Below are positions 11,307 through 21,664 of a stretch of 64,000 bases of DNA, one piece after another. Source of the DNA: Flectonema sp. DT1601 (Eukaryota; Euglenozoa; Diplonemea; Diplonemida; Diplonemidae); contig OZ025794.1 of the NCBI GenBank assembly GCA_964019425.1, forward strand, positions 1,302,001 to 1,366,000, read 5' to 3'. The stretch's first letter is position 1, and the number at the start of each line of letters is the position of its first letter. Under the pieces are notes generated by a model. That model was not told the origin of the DNA. It did no database searches and saw only the letters and a list, made by a program, of their open reading frames with translations. Made by a program: the position numbers and the translations under genes.

Positions 11307-11522
11307 TGGGTGACTGTAACTAAGGGGGAAGCAGGTTAGTACAAAGTTCCTACTTAACACCAATCTATGGTAATTGCAATCTCCCTTCTGTTTCAGAGAA
11401 AAGGATTGGCAAACTTAGAACACTTAATGTAGTTACACTGGTGGGGTTTGCCCGTGCACGAACTAGGTACTAATAGAACACTCAACATGCTGTCACAATT
11501 GTTTGGTAGTGTGCTGGTACAC

Positions 11523-12047
11523 TCACTCCTTTCTTCGTTTGAGATACATTCTCATGGGGCCAGAGGACACGGTTGTGCTGCTAGTCTCTGAGTCTGAAGC
11601 TCCAGTGGTACTGCTGCTGCATTCTGTGTCTTGAGATCTCTCTAAGCCAGGGCAGTTCCTTCTATCATGACCATGTTCACCACATGCCCCACACTTCTGC
11701 TTCTTCCTTCCTGACTGTGGGGGGGGGGTCTTACTGGTGTTCTGCTTCTTAAGGCTGCGCGCATGTGCTATACCTCCAAACAAGACATCCTTCTCTCGCT
11801 TATTCTTCAGAGAGTTGATGAGCCTCGAGTGCTCGATCTGTTCACATTCGTCGGTATCATCGCTGATGGTCAGGGGGGTTCTGCCAATTATCAGTTTCTC
11901 GGTCTTCGTTAACGACCGGGGGTGTGAGCTGCGTTCCACTACAGAGGAATATCCGCTCTTCCTTTCAACACCCTTTATTAGCTTGTGGTGAGTTTCTTGC
12001 GAATACCCTGACCAGCTAGGCAGTAGTTGCAAACGTCTGTTTGACAA
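11523..12047 (-). pseudogene. Transposon-derived reading frame with CCHC-type zinc knuckle
   Basis: The 174-residue minus-strand frame contains CGACGEHGHDRRNCPG, a C-x2-C-x4-H-x4-C zinc knuckle of the kind found at transposase or gag-like C-termini, in a basic, Ser-rich context. It lies immediately after the other element frame, which ends at 12066 in a different phase. The two may be parts of one ancestral transposase interrupted by a frame change, or may be linked by splicing. No catalytic core is seen. Confidence 0.6.
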
Positions 12048-12065
12048 GCCAACTTTCGATATTGG

Positions 12066-12632
12066 TCAGGTCGTGTGAGATACAACGCCTTTGAGCACAC
12101 TGTTTGCATAGATTGAGCCGTGCGGAGGGAGGACGTTCTGTATCGTTACAGTAGAGTTGCGCTGCTTAGACAGCCGCTTCATGACGATGCTTGTCTCGGA
12201 GGATGATGCCCTGTACTCTGTATCTACCACTTGTTCTAATTCCGGACATATCTTCCTTGGGCGACCAATCTCTGCTGGCTGCTGATCCCCGTTAAGCCAC
12301 GCAGTTCTCTTAAAGGGTATAGCTGCCTCAAGAATGTGTTTGTGAGTCCATCCTTCTTCCGCCAAACTCTGCATAACCTCACGCCGATCACCGGTTTCCA
12401 TCTTGACCAGCTTCTCGCCGAGCACCCTTGAGCGGTTTGAAGAGATCATGCATGCGATGCGAACACAACCTCGGTGGGGAGAAAGTAACAAGACGAGTGG
12501 CACAACGAAGAAGTGGGTAAAGGTCATTAGGAAGCTGCTCGAGTGTCTATCTGGGGGGGATGTACCCACTCTACTGAGAGGTACAGTTGGGAATTCCGTG
12601 CTTTGGAAGAGCGTTGTACCAGTTGTATTCAT
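12066..12632 (-). pseudogene. Transposon-derived reading frame with possible helix-turn-helix
   Basis: The 188-residue minus-strand frame ends in TGA at 12066. Its middle part (RREVMQSLAEEGWTHKHI followed by GRPRK) looks like a DNA-binding helix-turn-helix with a basic AT-hook-like motif. It is flanked by the element's inverted repeats and followed by the zinc-knuckle frame. Too little remains to assign a transposase family. Confidence 0.5.
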
Positions 12633-12705
12633 TGTTAGTCTATGAGTTTATGTAGGACGAAGTTGGGTAGAAACCATAAAACCGCCCCAATTGTACCCAC
12701 AGTCA

Positions 12706-12891
12706 GTGTAAATATAACCATTTTGCATGTGAAAATATGGAATTTTGGAACTGGCGATGAGTAAAGTGGGATCCCAGACACGGAATTCAATTTCTCGAGT
12801 ATAGAACATAGTAGGAAAAGTGGTCAGAATATGGCCAAGGTGCCGTCAGTTACCTTTGGCCCAAATAGTCCTGTACTTTTGGCACATCCTC
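12706..12891 (-). repeat. Right terminal inverted repeat of the transposon
   Basis: This is the mirror copy of 11120-11306, ending GGCACATCCTC at its outer edge. The flanking DNA continues with AATATATTT. Confidence 0.88.
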
Positions 12892-14656
12892 AATATATTT
12901 TTTTCTTTTCTTTTTTTTATGATGAACAATCGTTTTGAAAGGGAACATCGGATTTGATTAGTTTTTTCCAAAATAACGCGTTTGTCAATGGCGCCAAATC
13001 TCTCTATATTTCCTTTCGAGCTACAGACTGCGCTTACTTATTGTTTTTTTATTTTTTTATTGTTGTTTTTTTTTAAAAAAAAGAAAAATCTAGCTTTTGA
13101 AGACGATGATAGCTTGCAATGGGCATGTATGCGTCTCGACTATTGGGCTTGCCCACCAAGCTGCATCTCGGAAGTTGCTTTTCGTCAATCCCTCTCTTTA
13201 ATGTCGGTAATATAACTTCAGACCTTGCCAACTGAAGTTTCAGATCTCAGAATCAGTGTTGCATAATAACATCGCATAGGTATTTTCTGCAATTACTTTT
13301 TTCCCCCCCTTCTCTTTCATTTTTTCTTTTTATCATAATGTAGATCTTGACACCGACTTGCGTTTTTTTTTTTTTTTTTTTTTTTTTTTTTCCCTTCCCT
13401 TCTCCCATAACCCTCCTAAAGGAAGGGAATTTTTTGATAAGAAAGAAACTGTTGGTCTTTCTTGGGTTTTTAATCCTTCTTTTCCCTTACGGAACAAAAC
13501 CTTATATATATGGGGCTATTAATTGTAAAGAGAACTGTGAACCAGCATAATTTCTTGGTTCTCACGGTCTTCCCAACTTCTCACTAGTCAGTTGTTATTT
13601 TGATTGCTTTTTGCACCAAATGACTAACTGAGGTACAGTCTTAGTAAGGTTTTGTTACCTCATTATTGTTTAGATGAAATCTGTTTTTTTCTGCTCATCT
13701 TTCGATGTGTCGATCGGTACGCAGTACGCCCTTTTTGAAATTTGTTTTACAATCTTCGCGTGACGCGCACTGACATTATTGTCTGCCTGCTCTAGTGGTC
13801 TCTTCCTCATTAGTGACGTTCTCTTAGACTTTGATGACAAGTAGGTTTCCACCTTTCATTATTTTTTTATTTAAAATTTAGCAACATGCGAGGTGGAAAC
13901 CTTTTCTTTGGATCCAATCAGTTTTCATCATCCGTGATGAACAATTGTGGGTATCTGGAAGTACATACAGTTCCAGTAGAAAGGGAAAGGAAAAAAAAAA
14001 AAAAACTTGCGCACATTTGCCAAGCTTTCTCCCTGTTCCTCCTTCCGAGATGAGTTTTTTTTTGTTTGTTATGTTTTGTTTTTTTTGTTGATAACACATT
14101 CAAATTACGTTCTCTTTTTTTTTTTTAATTTATTTCTACTGAAAATCTCGAACACATCGATTAGTTTTAAGTCATTCGGTTGTTGTTGAGCACAACGCTC
14201 TTCCTGGGAGCACTGGTGATTATAATAAAGATTGCTTTTATAAAGCGTCTGCTTCGGCAACTGGAAGTTGACCAGTTATATTACACCAGTAGCTTGTTCT
14301 TTTGTCCCTTCTTCCGTTTGTTTCATTCCCTTTTTTTTTTTTTTTTCCGTTTTCGAATTCTCTCCCTCTCTGTCTCCTCGGATTCTACCGAAGGAAGACA
14401 TGAAGACCTTTGCCGCGCATAGTTTTCAAATGAAAAAAAAAAAAAAAAAAAAACAGCATTATGTGTTAGTCACAGATACTTCAATAATCTCTGCTGAGTT
14501 TTTCGGAAAACAGCTACGGATTAGGTACTAATAACTTGTCCTTGTTCTTTTTTTTATTTCTTTCTTTGAAACTTTATTGTCACTTAAGCAACATTAGATA
14601 GTTGTGAGATGCTTACTTTTAATTCTCCTTCAATTCAGACATCTCAAGAAACAATA
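12892..14656 (+). other. 1.7 kb gene-free stretch between transposon and SLD5
   Basis: The stretch is rich in T runs (for example 13364-13391) and A runs (13991-14005, 14433-14452). No frame with coding character was found. It carries copy 2 of the 45-nt element (14480-14527) and, at its end, a pyrimidine-rich acceptor-like AG ending at 14638. Confidence 0.5.
14480..14527 (+). repeat. Dispersed 45-nt element, copy 2
   Basis: It shares CTGCTGAGT, TTCGGAAA, CAG and TACGGATT in the same order and spacing with the copy at 8022-8066, with scattered substitutions and one or two indels. It lies about 130 nt before the SLD5 start. Confidence 0.5.
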
Positions 14657-15343
14657 ATGAATGATGAAATACTCTTGAAGGAAAAGGAGACTGATCTTGT
14701 TGCTGTCTCTCTTACAAGTGATGCAGCTCCAGAGTATAGAAATGACACAAGTAGATTATACAGACAGCTAATGATTGAATGGCAGAATGAACTCGGATCA
14801 CCAGAACTATTGTCGTATTGGGAAGGTGTTGATCAGGTTAGAGAAATATTTAATGAATTGGAAGATTTGGTTATCGACGACGCTGCTCTAGGTTGCAGTC
14901 TACCATTCGGAGCTGAAGTACTAATTCGCTGTGAAAAAGAACGCATGCGATATATGCTTGTTGAATACTTACGCGGAAGGTTATTAAAAATAGAACATCT
15001 TTGTGACTATCTCTTATCGAATGAAGATACGAAGAGTTTAATGTCCAAAGCGGAATTAATTTATTGTACAAAGTTTGCTTCTATTCAACATGACTTACAG
15101 CATGCGGCATCTGGTGGAATCACTGATGACCTCCCACAAGAAATAATCGACTTCGACAACATACGAAGTCAGAGACGACCAAATCAATTTCGACATGTTT
15201 TTGCGCAATTTAGAGAGACTGCTCACGGTGTTCTTCTCAATCCAGCAGCTAGCCCAGAAACTATTGAGGCGGGTGAACTTTATATAGTTCCCTACGACAC
15301 AGTTAAGAAGTGTATTGCTGAAGGGAAAGCAATTATTGTTTAG
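14657..15343 (+). CDS. SLD5: GINS complex subunit SLD5
   Basis: The 228-residue product is close to the usual length of SLD5 (about 220). It has the family's hallmarks. The N-terminal helix reads LMIEWQNELGSPELLSY, which corresponds to the LxxxWxNExxSPELLPY motif. A central helical part contains YLRGRLLKIEHLCDYLL. The C-terminal beta domain ends ELYIVPYDTVKKCIAEGKA. GINS binds CDC45 and MCM2-7 to form the replicative helicase. ATG 14657 is preferred because a CAATTCAG acceptor-like site ends at 14638; an in-frame ATG at 14609 lies upstream of that site and would add 16 residues. Confidence 0.9.
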   Translation: MNDEILLKEKETDLVAVSLTSDAAPEYRNDTSRLYRQLMIEWQNELGSPELLSYWEGVDQVREIFNELEDLVIDDAALGCSLPFGAEVLIRCEKERMRYMLVEYLRGRLLKIEHLCDYLLSNEDTKSLMSKAELIYCTKFASIQHDLQHAASGGITDDLPQEIIDFDNIRSQRRPNQFRHVFAQFRETAHGVLLNPAASPETIEAGELYIVPYDTVKKCIAEGKAIIV

Positions 15344-15512
15344 CCACACCGTGTGTGTACACACGGAAGTAGTGATGAGTTATGAAAAACGTGTGCGTTC
15401 ACACGAATACCTTGATAGCAGCCACGTCTTATTGAGTTTGAGTTTTTGGTTTTAGTGTTTTGACTACTATATTGGTATTTCTTTATCTCAGGTAGCTCCA
15501 CATTAAAAAAAA

Positions 15513-17456
15513 ATGGCCCCAAAAAAGAAGCAAACCCACGCAATGAAGCTGCATGCAGCTCTTGCTGTCTCAAGTGATAAACTAGACACTACAATGAAAC
15601 AGTTTAAGGTACCACTTGAGGGTACTCAAGGTAGTGAAGTCTTGAAGGATACAAAACTATTAATCGCGTGGGTGAATAGAATGGATGATGAACTTGAGAA
15701 GGATGACTTCACAGCGCTGTATCATCTGCTTACGCCTTTTTCTATGCAAATATATAGAGTGTTCGAACAGAAACCAAAAGTTGTAAAGGATAGTGGATTG
15801 GTTACTCTGATTATAAAAGCAATTAAAAAATTAACTCCGTTGGGAGAAGTTGAATCGAAATGCTTTTCAGCCGTGCTCGACATTGCAGATGTGATCAACG
15901 AAGAAGCAGTGCTACGCACTGAACTGTTTTTAGCTGTCGTGGATGAGCTTGTCCAAGTTGGAACAAACACTGCGATATCTTTAATGAATCGTAGAACATG
16001 TCTTCAAATGATCAGAGCTGCTAGTAACGGCAATGAGAAACACAGAGACAACATCGACGCTCAGAAATTAGCATCATTCCTCCTCGTAGCTGACGATTTT
16101 ATATCTCAACTTGACATATCTGTGACACTTGGAAAGCTGATTCTAAAAAAAGAAACAAAAGTTTCCCCGATACTAAAAGATGTTCTTGGTGAGGATATCA
16201 CGAACATGCTTTTGCAGTACGCAAAGAAAGACTCGGATAGTTTTCATGAGTTCGTTTATTCAGTTAATAAGTTGAATGAAAAATCCGTTGTAAAAACTTT
16301 GAAATGCACTGAGTGGATTCTTGGAAATACGAAATTCACCGGAACGACTGAGCAATTGTTAGTTCACTGCACTTTATCAGTTATCAGTTTCTTGATTCCC
16401 TTGGAAGGTGAGGATGGTGAGGTTGAGTCTGTTGATATTCCGATCTCATCAGTTCAACGATGCAATATGACAAAAAAATCAAGTCAGCTCATCCTCGAAT
16501 TCAAACCCAAAGCAGAACTCCCAGCATCAATCGCTGCATGTAACACTTCTGGTGAAAGGTTTAAGATCATGTTTAAGGCTGGAGATATAAAGGAAATGAC
16601 AGCATGGACTACCTTCTTAGCTAGTAATTATAAAAGAAGAACTGTAAGTGCGTCTGCTGCAAGGGAATCATCAAAGAGAAAACCAAGTCATAGAGATGAT
16701 AAAGAAACTGGAAAGAGACTTCAAACGAGAACACCCATGACTGACACAAAGTTATCGGCTGGTGTTAAAAAAACACTTGGCTCTCTTACACAGCAAGCTG
16801 ACGACAAAGAAATTTATACGCCTTCTACTCGTCTGGAACAACCTCGAGCTGCTCCTAGAATTTCTCTTTTGAATAAGGAAATGAATCCTTCTCCATTTGT
16901 ACAACAATACAGCATTGAAGGAGTAGACGATGATCCGGAAGGTGGAGATTTCGATTCGGCAATTAATCAGCTTCGTAAACAATTTGAAACAAATGCCGTC
17001 AAAAGACAAGAAAAAGGTCGTCAAGCTCTTGAAAAGACGATGCTAATGGTTCAAACACTAGTAGATGATTATAAAAATGACAGCAGTCGCAGAGACTCTC
17101 GCCTTCAAGAAAACGTTGATGTTTTGAGAAGTGAAACCGAGCGTCTTGAAAGGGAATTCACTGCTTGCTACACAAGAGAAAAACAACTTACAAAGGAAAT
17201 TGAGGGACTGCACACGGACTTCAGAGGCAAGGCAATGGAACATCGCGACAACATGGTTGGCTTCCAATCTGAATTAGAAACAGTTTTGGGGAAAATAAAA
17301 GATCAAGAAGGACGCTCTCTTTCGAAGTTAAAGGACATGGTTGACACTGAATTCACTAAACTAGAAGAGCAGGTCAGCGCGATTCAATCTCAGAAATCTG
17401 CCATGGCAAGAATAATGAACTTCATGATGTCTCAGCTAAACCAAAACGATGAGTAA
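15513..17456 (+). CDS. Meiotic chromosome-axis-like protein (SYCP2/Red1/ASY3 type), paralogue 1
   Basis: The 647-residue protein has an all-helical ARM-like N-terminal region (about 1-255). A beta-rich PH-like domain follows (about 258-375; VDIPISSVQRCN, then LILEFKP, ending in the helix EMTAWTTFL), then a basic disordered linker (about 376-480). A long C-terminal coiled coil runs from about 482 to 645. This order matches axis-core proteins such as vertebrate SYCP2, whose PH-like domain has a comparable strand pattern. The next gene is a diverged paralogue with the same order, and both contain the shared motif AWVxRMxxEL near residue 55. An acceptor-like AG ends at 15491, 22 nt upstream of the ATG. 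Assignment rests on architecture and local motif resemblance, not on a search; another ARM/coiled-coil scaffold remains possible. Confidence 0.62.
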   Translation: MAPKKKQTHAMKLHAALAVSSDKLDTTMKQFKVPLEGTQGSEVLKDTKLLIAWVNRMDDELEKDDFTALYHLLTPFSMQIYRVFEQKPKVVKDSGLVTLIIKAIKKLTPLGEVESKCFSAVLDIADVINEEAVLRTELFLAVVDELVQVGTNTAISLMNRRTCLQMIRAASNGNEKHRDNIDAQKLASFLLVADDFISQLDISVTLGKLILKKETKVSPILKDVLGEDITNMLLQYAKKDSDSFHEFVYSVNKLNEKSVVKTLKCTEWILGNTKFTGTTEQLLVHCTLSVISFLIPLEGEDGEVESVDIPISSVQRCNMTKKSSQLILEFKPKAELPASIAACNTSGERFKIMFKAGDIKEMTAWTTFLASNYKRRTVSASAARESSKRKPSHRDDKETGKRLQTRTPMTDTKLSAGVKKTLGSLTQQADDKEIYTPSTRLEQPRAAPRISLLNKEMNPSPFVQQYSIEGVDDDPEGGDFDSAINQLRKQFETNAVKRQEKGRQALEKTMLMVQTLVDDYKNDSSRRDSRLQENVDVLRSETERLEREFTACYTREKQLTKEIEGLHTDFRGKAMEHRDNMVGFQSELETVLGKIKDQEGRSLSKLKDMVDTEFTKLEEQVSAIQSQKSAMARIMNFMMSQLNQNDE

Positions 17457-18662
17457 AACTTCACTTCTTCAGTTTAGAAACGGAAATCCATAAAAATAGA
17501 TAATTGCGCACACTTTTCTTTTCTTTTCATTTCTTTTAAAAACTGGCGGCAAACAAAATGCGTAGATTCTACGTCCTTTCTTAGTATAACTCCAAACCCA
17601 CATTTATTTAAAAAAAAAAAAAGAATTTTTTTTTCCCTCCCTTTGTAGTGGGGGCATAGTCTCTTACAAGGTTGTTAATCCAATGCTATGACAAAACTTA
17701 TAAAAATTAGGCAAACCATCTCCTTCCCAATCATAAAATCGCCTTCCTCGATTAAGGCCTTTTTTTAAAAAAAAAAGAAACCATCATGACTTTATGTAGT
17801 GAATGGTTTAAATTAAGCTTCTACGGCTTCAGGAGGGGTGGTCTGAAAAAAAAAAAAAAAAAAAAAATAGAAATTTACATCTCACTCTCCCCTAGAATAT
17901 TAGTATAATATTATTATTTTATTGCTGATTGTTGGCAAGATTTTCTGAACAAACCTCGTGTGGAGATGCACAGGAAAACGTTCATTTTTTTTTTTTTTTT
18001 TTTAAAATTCTTTTTTATTGTTTCTTCCCAAAAAGTAAAATTTATAGTTCTTTACATGTCACGAATTCTGTGGCATATATTTTTTGTTTTTGTTTTGCTC
18101 GTTTTCCCCTCCGTTAGATTCCCCCGATGTTTATCTGTTTATCGTTATTATTTTAATATGTAGATGGCAGCAAGAAAGAAAAGAACGAAAAAAAAAAAAA
18201 AAGAAAAAAAAAAACTTTTTTCTGTAAGTTACGATTCGTATCAACCGAATCTGCGTATGCTTGAGGGTCAGGCTGGTACGGTTTTCAACAGTCGCAGCCT
18301 TCTCTTGCTTCCCATATCGAGTGATACTTGTCACTGTGAGCATCTTCAGTGTGATGATGTTCTGAAGGGAAGATGGGGAAAAAAAAAAAAAAAAAATAAC
18401 AAAAAGGAACACAGTGCTGCTATTGCTTTCAGTTCTCCTCACTAAAAATCCCCAATTCCCTAAGAGCGAAACAGTTTCATGTAGCCTGTAGCTCAAAGGG
18501 TACTGGATCGCTGCCGTTGGTGTTATCTATGAATTAGAGACGAAAACCGAAACTTTTTATTTCCCTCCAACAGGAACATATTTAATATTATTATTCTATT
18601 CTGTCTCGAAAATACTTATATTTTTTTCCTTTCCTCGCAGCTGTTTACCTTCCGATATTAAG
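17457..18662 (+). other. 1.2 kb gene-free stretch between the two axis-like genes
   Basis: AT-rich and homopolymer-rich (A runs near 17846-17867 and 18380-18396, T run near 17987-18002). No coding frame is credible. It ends with a strong acceptor-like site TTTCCTCGCAG (AG ending at 18640), 22 nt before the next ATG, the same spacing as for paralogue 1. Confidence 0.55.
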
Positions 18663-20486
18663 ATGCCTCACGTCGTTGAGAAACTCGACGGGTTGTTGGT
18701 CCTTCCTTCGAAGGAGTTTACTGCTGCTGTAAATAATATGAAAGATTTCAGCAAACATGAAAGAAGTGATTTGATGAAAAATTCGGACATTGCTGAGGCA
18801 TGGGTCGGGAGAATGAATAGAGAACTAGTCAGTGGTAATGTTGAAACAGTAAAGGCAATGACGCAGTTGGGTGACCAATTGTTGTCTGTTTTAATTGAAA
18901 AACCGAAGAACTTATTGCAAACAAACATCTGTGAATGTTTTATTAAATGGATAAAAGCGATTTCGTTAAAAAAATTAAAACACTCAAATGACATCTTAAC
19001 TCTGTGCATGGTCATCCTTGAGTCCAGTGAGATCGCAACAGAAATGTACTCAAAAATCACATCATCTTTAATGAAGTTAATCATTGATAACCACTCTTCT
19101 GGACTCACCGTCAACACCGCGAGAAACGCAGCAGAGACATTGATGCTTGGGCACTGTGATGTTCCACAGAATAGAAAATACGTTGACGTCGTTCGAATTG
19201 TTGAGATTTTCAAAAACACGCAAGACGTTCCCCTCCGTGAAACTCTACTTGTCATAATAAGAAAGTGTATTGTTAAATTCAAATCAGATTCATCTGCAAG
19301 AACCAAAGCCATCAACCAACTCCTCCACATGATGTCACAACAAGAATTCAATGCAATTGAACACACAGGATCAACAGAGACTGGAACTCTTGAGTTTGTT
19401 TGTAAAATGGTCGATAAGAACCCAACTCAACAGATAAAGATATTAAAGGCCAGCAATGCTACGATCAACGGAAAACAATACAACTCCGAAATGATGATTT
19501 TTGCGACACCAACATACTTAACTTATCAGCAACCGAATGAAATCAGGTGGGTCGACGTCATGTTCAACAAGCTTTCGGTAAAAGAACTCAACACAAAAGC
19601 GGTCCAGCTGACTACATCGGAAGGAACAGCTGTTTTCACAACTAGAAATCCGAAATCTTGGATTGCAGCTGTAAAGGGATTGCCTGAAAAGAAAATTTCA
19701 AACGAATCTGAAGACGATGACGATGACGATGATGATGAAGTGTGCCGAAAGTCAATCAGACGAACTAACAAAAAGCGAGCAATGGAATTGGAATCGCCTT
19801 TCAAAGAAGATACTCATGTTCAAAAAAGACAGAAGTCAGTTGTAAGGATTCCAACAGAATCTCTATTAAGAGAACCATCAAGAATCCGTCAATCATACAA
19901 ACCATTATCAGAGAAATGGGAACCACCACAGGACTTATTCCGTGGAAAGGATTGGATTGATAGTGATGATGACGAAGATGATCAGGAAGAGGAAATGGAA
20001 AAAATGCAACTCGTACTCTCATCATGTCTCGATAAGAAGGAAAAAGCTCAAATTCAAGAGCTTGAGGAAGTTTCAAAAGAAGTCCATCATCTGGTGAATA
20101 GACACAAGGAGGAATTAGAAACAGAACGCTCAGAACTTTCAGGATTCCTCACAAGACTTGAAGAGGACATCAAACGTCAAGAAACCACAGCTCACGAAAC
20201 TCACATTCGTGAAAAGAAGATAACCAAAGATGTGATGGCTCTTCATGGTCAGTTCGTTCAAACTGTTCGCATCGCTAAGCGTGAATTCCAAGAGATCAAC
20301 GCTGACCTTGACGACATCCTTCCCTGCAATGAAGATCTAAATACTCAAATAATGAAACAGATCGAGTCAATGACACAAAGGGGATTATCAGTCCTCCAAA
20401 AGAAAGCAAAAAAGAGAGGAAAAAAGAGCGAGACAGTGATGAAGATGTTTAGTATGATTACACAGGAATTTGCTACTGCTCGTTAA
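18663..20486 (+). CDS. Meiotic chromosome-axis-like protein (SYCP2/Red1/ASY3 type), paralogue 2
   Basis: The 607-residue protein repeats the layout of its upstream neighbour: a helical region (1 to about 235), a PH-like beta domain (about 238-340) ending in the helix PKSWIAAVKGL, and a disordered linker. A coiled coil follows (about 446-605). The linker has an acidic Asp run at about residues 345-357 and basic, nuclear-localisation-like stretches (RRTNKKR, KRQK). The C-terminus is very basic (KKAKKRGKKSE). The AWVGRMNREL motif near residue 46 aligns with AWVNRMDDEL of paralogue 1. A tandem pair of axis proteins could form a heteromeric filament, as SYCP2 with SYCP3 or ASY3 with ASY4 do; that is inference. 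Confidence 0.6.
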   Translation: MPHVVEKLDGLLVLPSKEFTAAVNNMKDFSKHERSDLMKNSDIAEAWVGRMNRELVSGNVETVKAMTQLGDQLLSVLIEKPKNLLQTNICECFIKWIKAISLKKLKHSNDILTLCMVILESSEIATEMYSKITSSLMKLIIDNHSSGLTVNTARNAAETLMLGHCDVPQNRKYVDVVRIVEIFKNTQDVPLRETLLVIIRKCIVKFKSDSSARTKAINQLLHMMSQQEFNAIEHTGSTETGTLEFVCKMVDKNPTQQIKILKASNATINGKQYNSEMMIFATPTYLTYQQPNEIRWVDVMFNKLSVKELNTKAVQLTTSEGTAVFTTRNPKSWIAAVKGLPEKKISNESEDDDDDDDDEVCRKSIRRTNKKRAMELESPFKEDTHVQKRQKSVVRIPTESLLREPSRIRQSYKPLSEKWEPPQDLFRGKDWIDSDDDEDDQEEEMEKMQLVLSSCLDKKEKAQIQELEEVSKEVHHLVNRHKEELETERSELSGFLTRLEEDIKRQETTAHETHIREKKITKDVMALHGQFVQTVRIAKREFQEINADLDDILPCNEDLNTQIMKQIESMTQRGLSVLQKKAKKRGKKSETVMKMFSMITQEFATAR

Positions 20487-21001
20487 AAAAAGAATTGAAA
20501 ATAAATGGAAACGTTCTGTTATTATAAATATCGTTTTGTATTTTCACAAATAAGGAGCCCCTGTTAGAGCCCATCTGCACTTTCTGTATTTTTATTTGAA
20601 TGAAAAAAAAAAAAATTGCTCCGAAATTTCAAAGTCGCACTTTCTTTCTTTCTTTTTTTCTTTTTTCACCCTTTGCACACAATTTTCACGAAAAAAAAAA
20701 AAAAAAAAAAAAAAAAAATAGTTGTTTGCCTCACACCCCTTTCTTTAGAAGGAAAAAAATAAAAAAAGATATCCACCCCTCATAGATACCCAGCCACCCT
20801 GTTGTTACAGTTTAGAGTTTTACCAGCTAGACATCGAATGTTGTTATTGTGTGTTTTAATAAACTTACGTTACTTTCCTTCTCTTATAGAACCATCTCGA
20901 AAAAAATAATTATCGTTTGCAACATTGCCGTTGTAGTATAACACGCGGTGTCAAAAAAAAAAAACAAAAAAATAAAAAAAAATAGAGAGGCATGAAATAA
21001 A
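20487..21001 (+). other. Intergenic stretch
   Basis: Non-coding, with a long A run near 20691-20718. A pyrimidine-rich CTTATAG acceptor-like site ends at 20889. A two-codon upstream frame (ATG AAA TAA) sits at 20992, just before the next start. Confidence 0.5.
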
Positions 21002-21664
21002 ATGAGAACCGCATGCAGAGTAAAATATAACGGGGGCTTCTCTGAAGTCAGGCTTGGCAATTTGAAGAATTGTGAACTATCAAAGGCACTGTCAGAAGTA
21101 CAGAAAAACGGCTATGCTGTAGTCCGACAGATATCATCTCTTAGAGAAGCATGTGAAGAAACGATCGAATTAGAAGAGTTATTTAATATTTTATTAATCG
21201 AGTTGGGGTTTAAAAATAACAAACCTCCGTTGATGTCAATGATACAAAGAAAACCCCCAGCGAATACATACGGAGGAGTCGTCCACAGAGATTTAGACGA
21301 ACAGGCTGTAACAAACTTAAAAGAAAACATGATAAATCCCTTATTTATAAATGCTTGGGTTCCCTTGGCTCCAATACCTGGACCGGAGTACTCTCTCGGA
21401 ATTTGCGTGCCTGCTCCATGCTGGTCGACGAGAATATGTGGTTTCATGGGACTCGAACATGACCGTACTTCTTTGTCATCGTCAGAAGATGATAAGTGGT
21501 TGTATGCTGCAGATCTAATGCCTGGTGATGTTTTGTTGTTTGACTCTCATCGGACTTTTCATAGTTCCTTAACACCAATTAAGGAAACTGAACCAACAAG
21601 ATACAGCGTTGATTTCAGATTTAAGATTGATCTCTGTAGTCCTACTCAGGTAGTTGGAGCTTAA
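21002..21664 (+). CDS. 2-oxoglutarate/Fe(II) dioxygenase, phytanoyl-CoA dioxygenase-like
   Basis: The 220-residue protein has the jelly-roll oxygenase signature. The facial triad is H95-x-D97 (GGVVHRDLDE) with distal H187 in GDVLLFDSHRTFHSS. R200 in TRYSVDFRFK would bind the 2-oxoglutarate carboxylate. NAWVPLAPI matches the usual NaWlpL strand. Such enzymes hydroxylate small molecules or lipids; the substrate cannot be told. It is shorter at the N-terminus than human PHYH, and no targeting peptide is evident. Confidence 0.78.
   Translation: MRTACRVKYNGGFSEVRLGNLKNCELSKALSEVQKNGYAVVRQISSLREACEETIELEELFNILLIELGFKNNKPPLMSMIQRKPPANTYGGVVHRDLDEQAVTNLKENMINPLFINAWVPLAPIPGPEYSLGICVPAPCWSTRICGFMGLEHDRTSLSSSEDDKWLYAADLMPGDVLLFDSHRTFHSSLTPIKETEPTRYSVDFRFKIDLCSPTQVVGA

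Larger units (their letters stand above)
11120..12891 (-). mobile_element. DNA transposon, decayed or non-autonomous, with long terminal inverted repeats
   Basis: The element is bounded by inverted repeats of about 185 bp (11120-11306 and 12706-12891), starting GAGGATG(TG)CCAAAAG and roughly 90 percent alike by eye. The flanks are AT-rich with TATAT on both sides, so a TA or slightly longer target duplication is possible but not resolvable. The body carries two minus-strand reading frames, the only substantial minus-strand coding material in the window. No complete DDE transposase is recognisable. The superfamily is therefore open, although long inverted repeats plus a CxxC..GHxxRxC zinc knuckle recall Mutator-like elements. 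Confidence 0.85.

Noticed and set aside
13670-13852. 60-codon minus-strand frame
   Set aside because: It is short, isolated and on the strand with no other host gene; no motif and no leader signal.
18475-18540. TGTAGCTCAAAGGGTA resembling a tRNA D-arm
   Set aside because: No T-arm with GTTCRA and no closing acceptor stem at tRNA distance.
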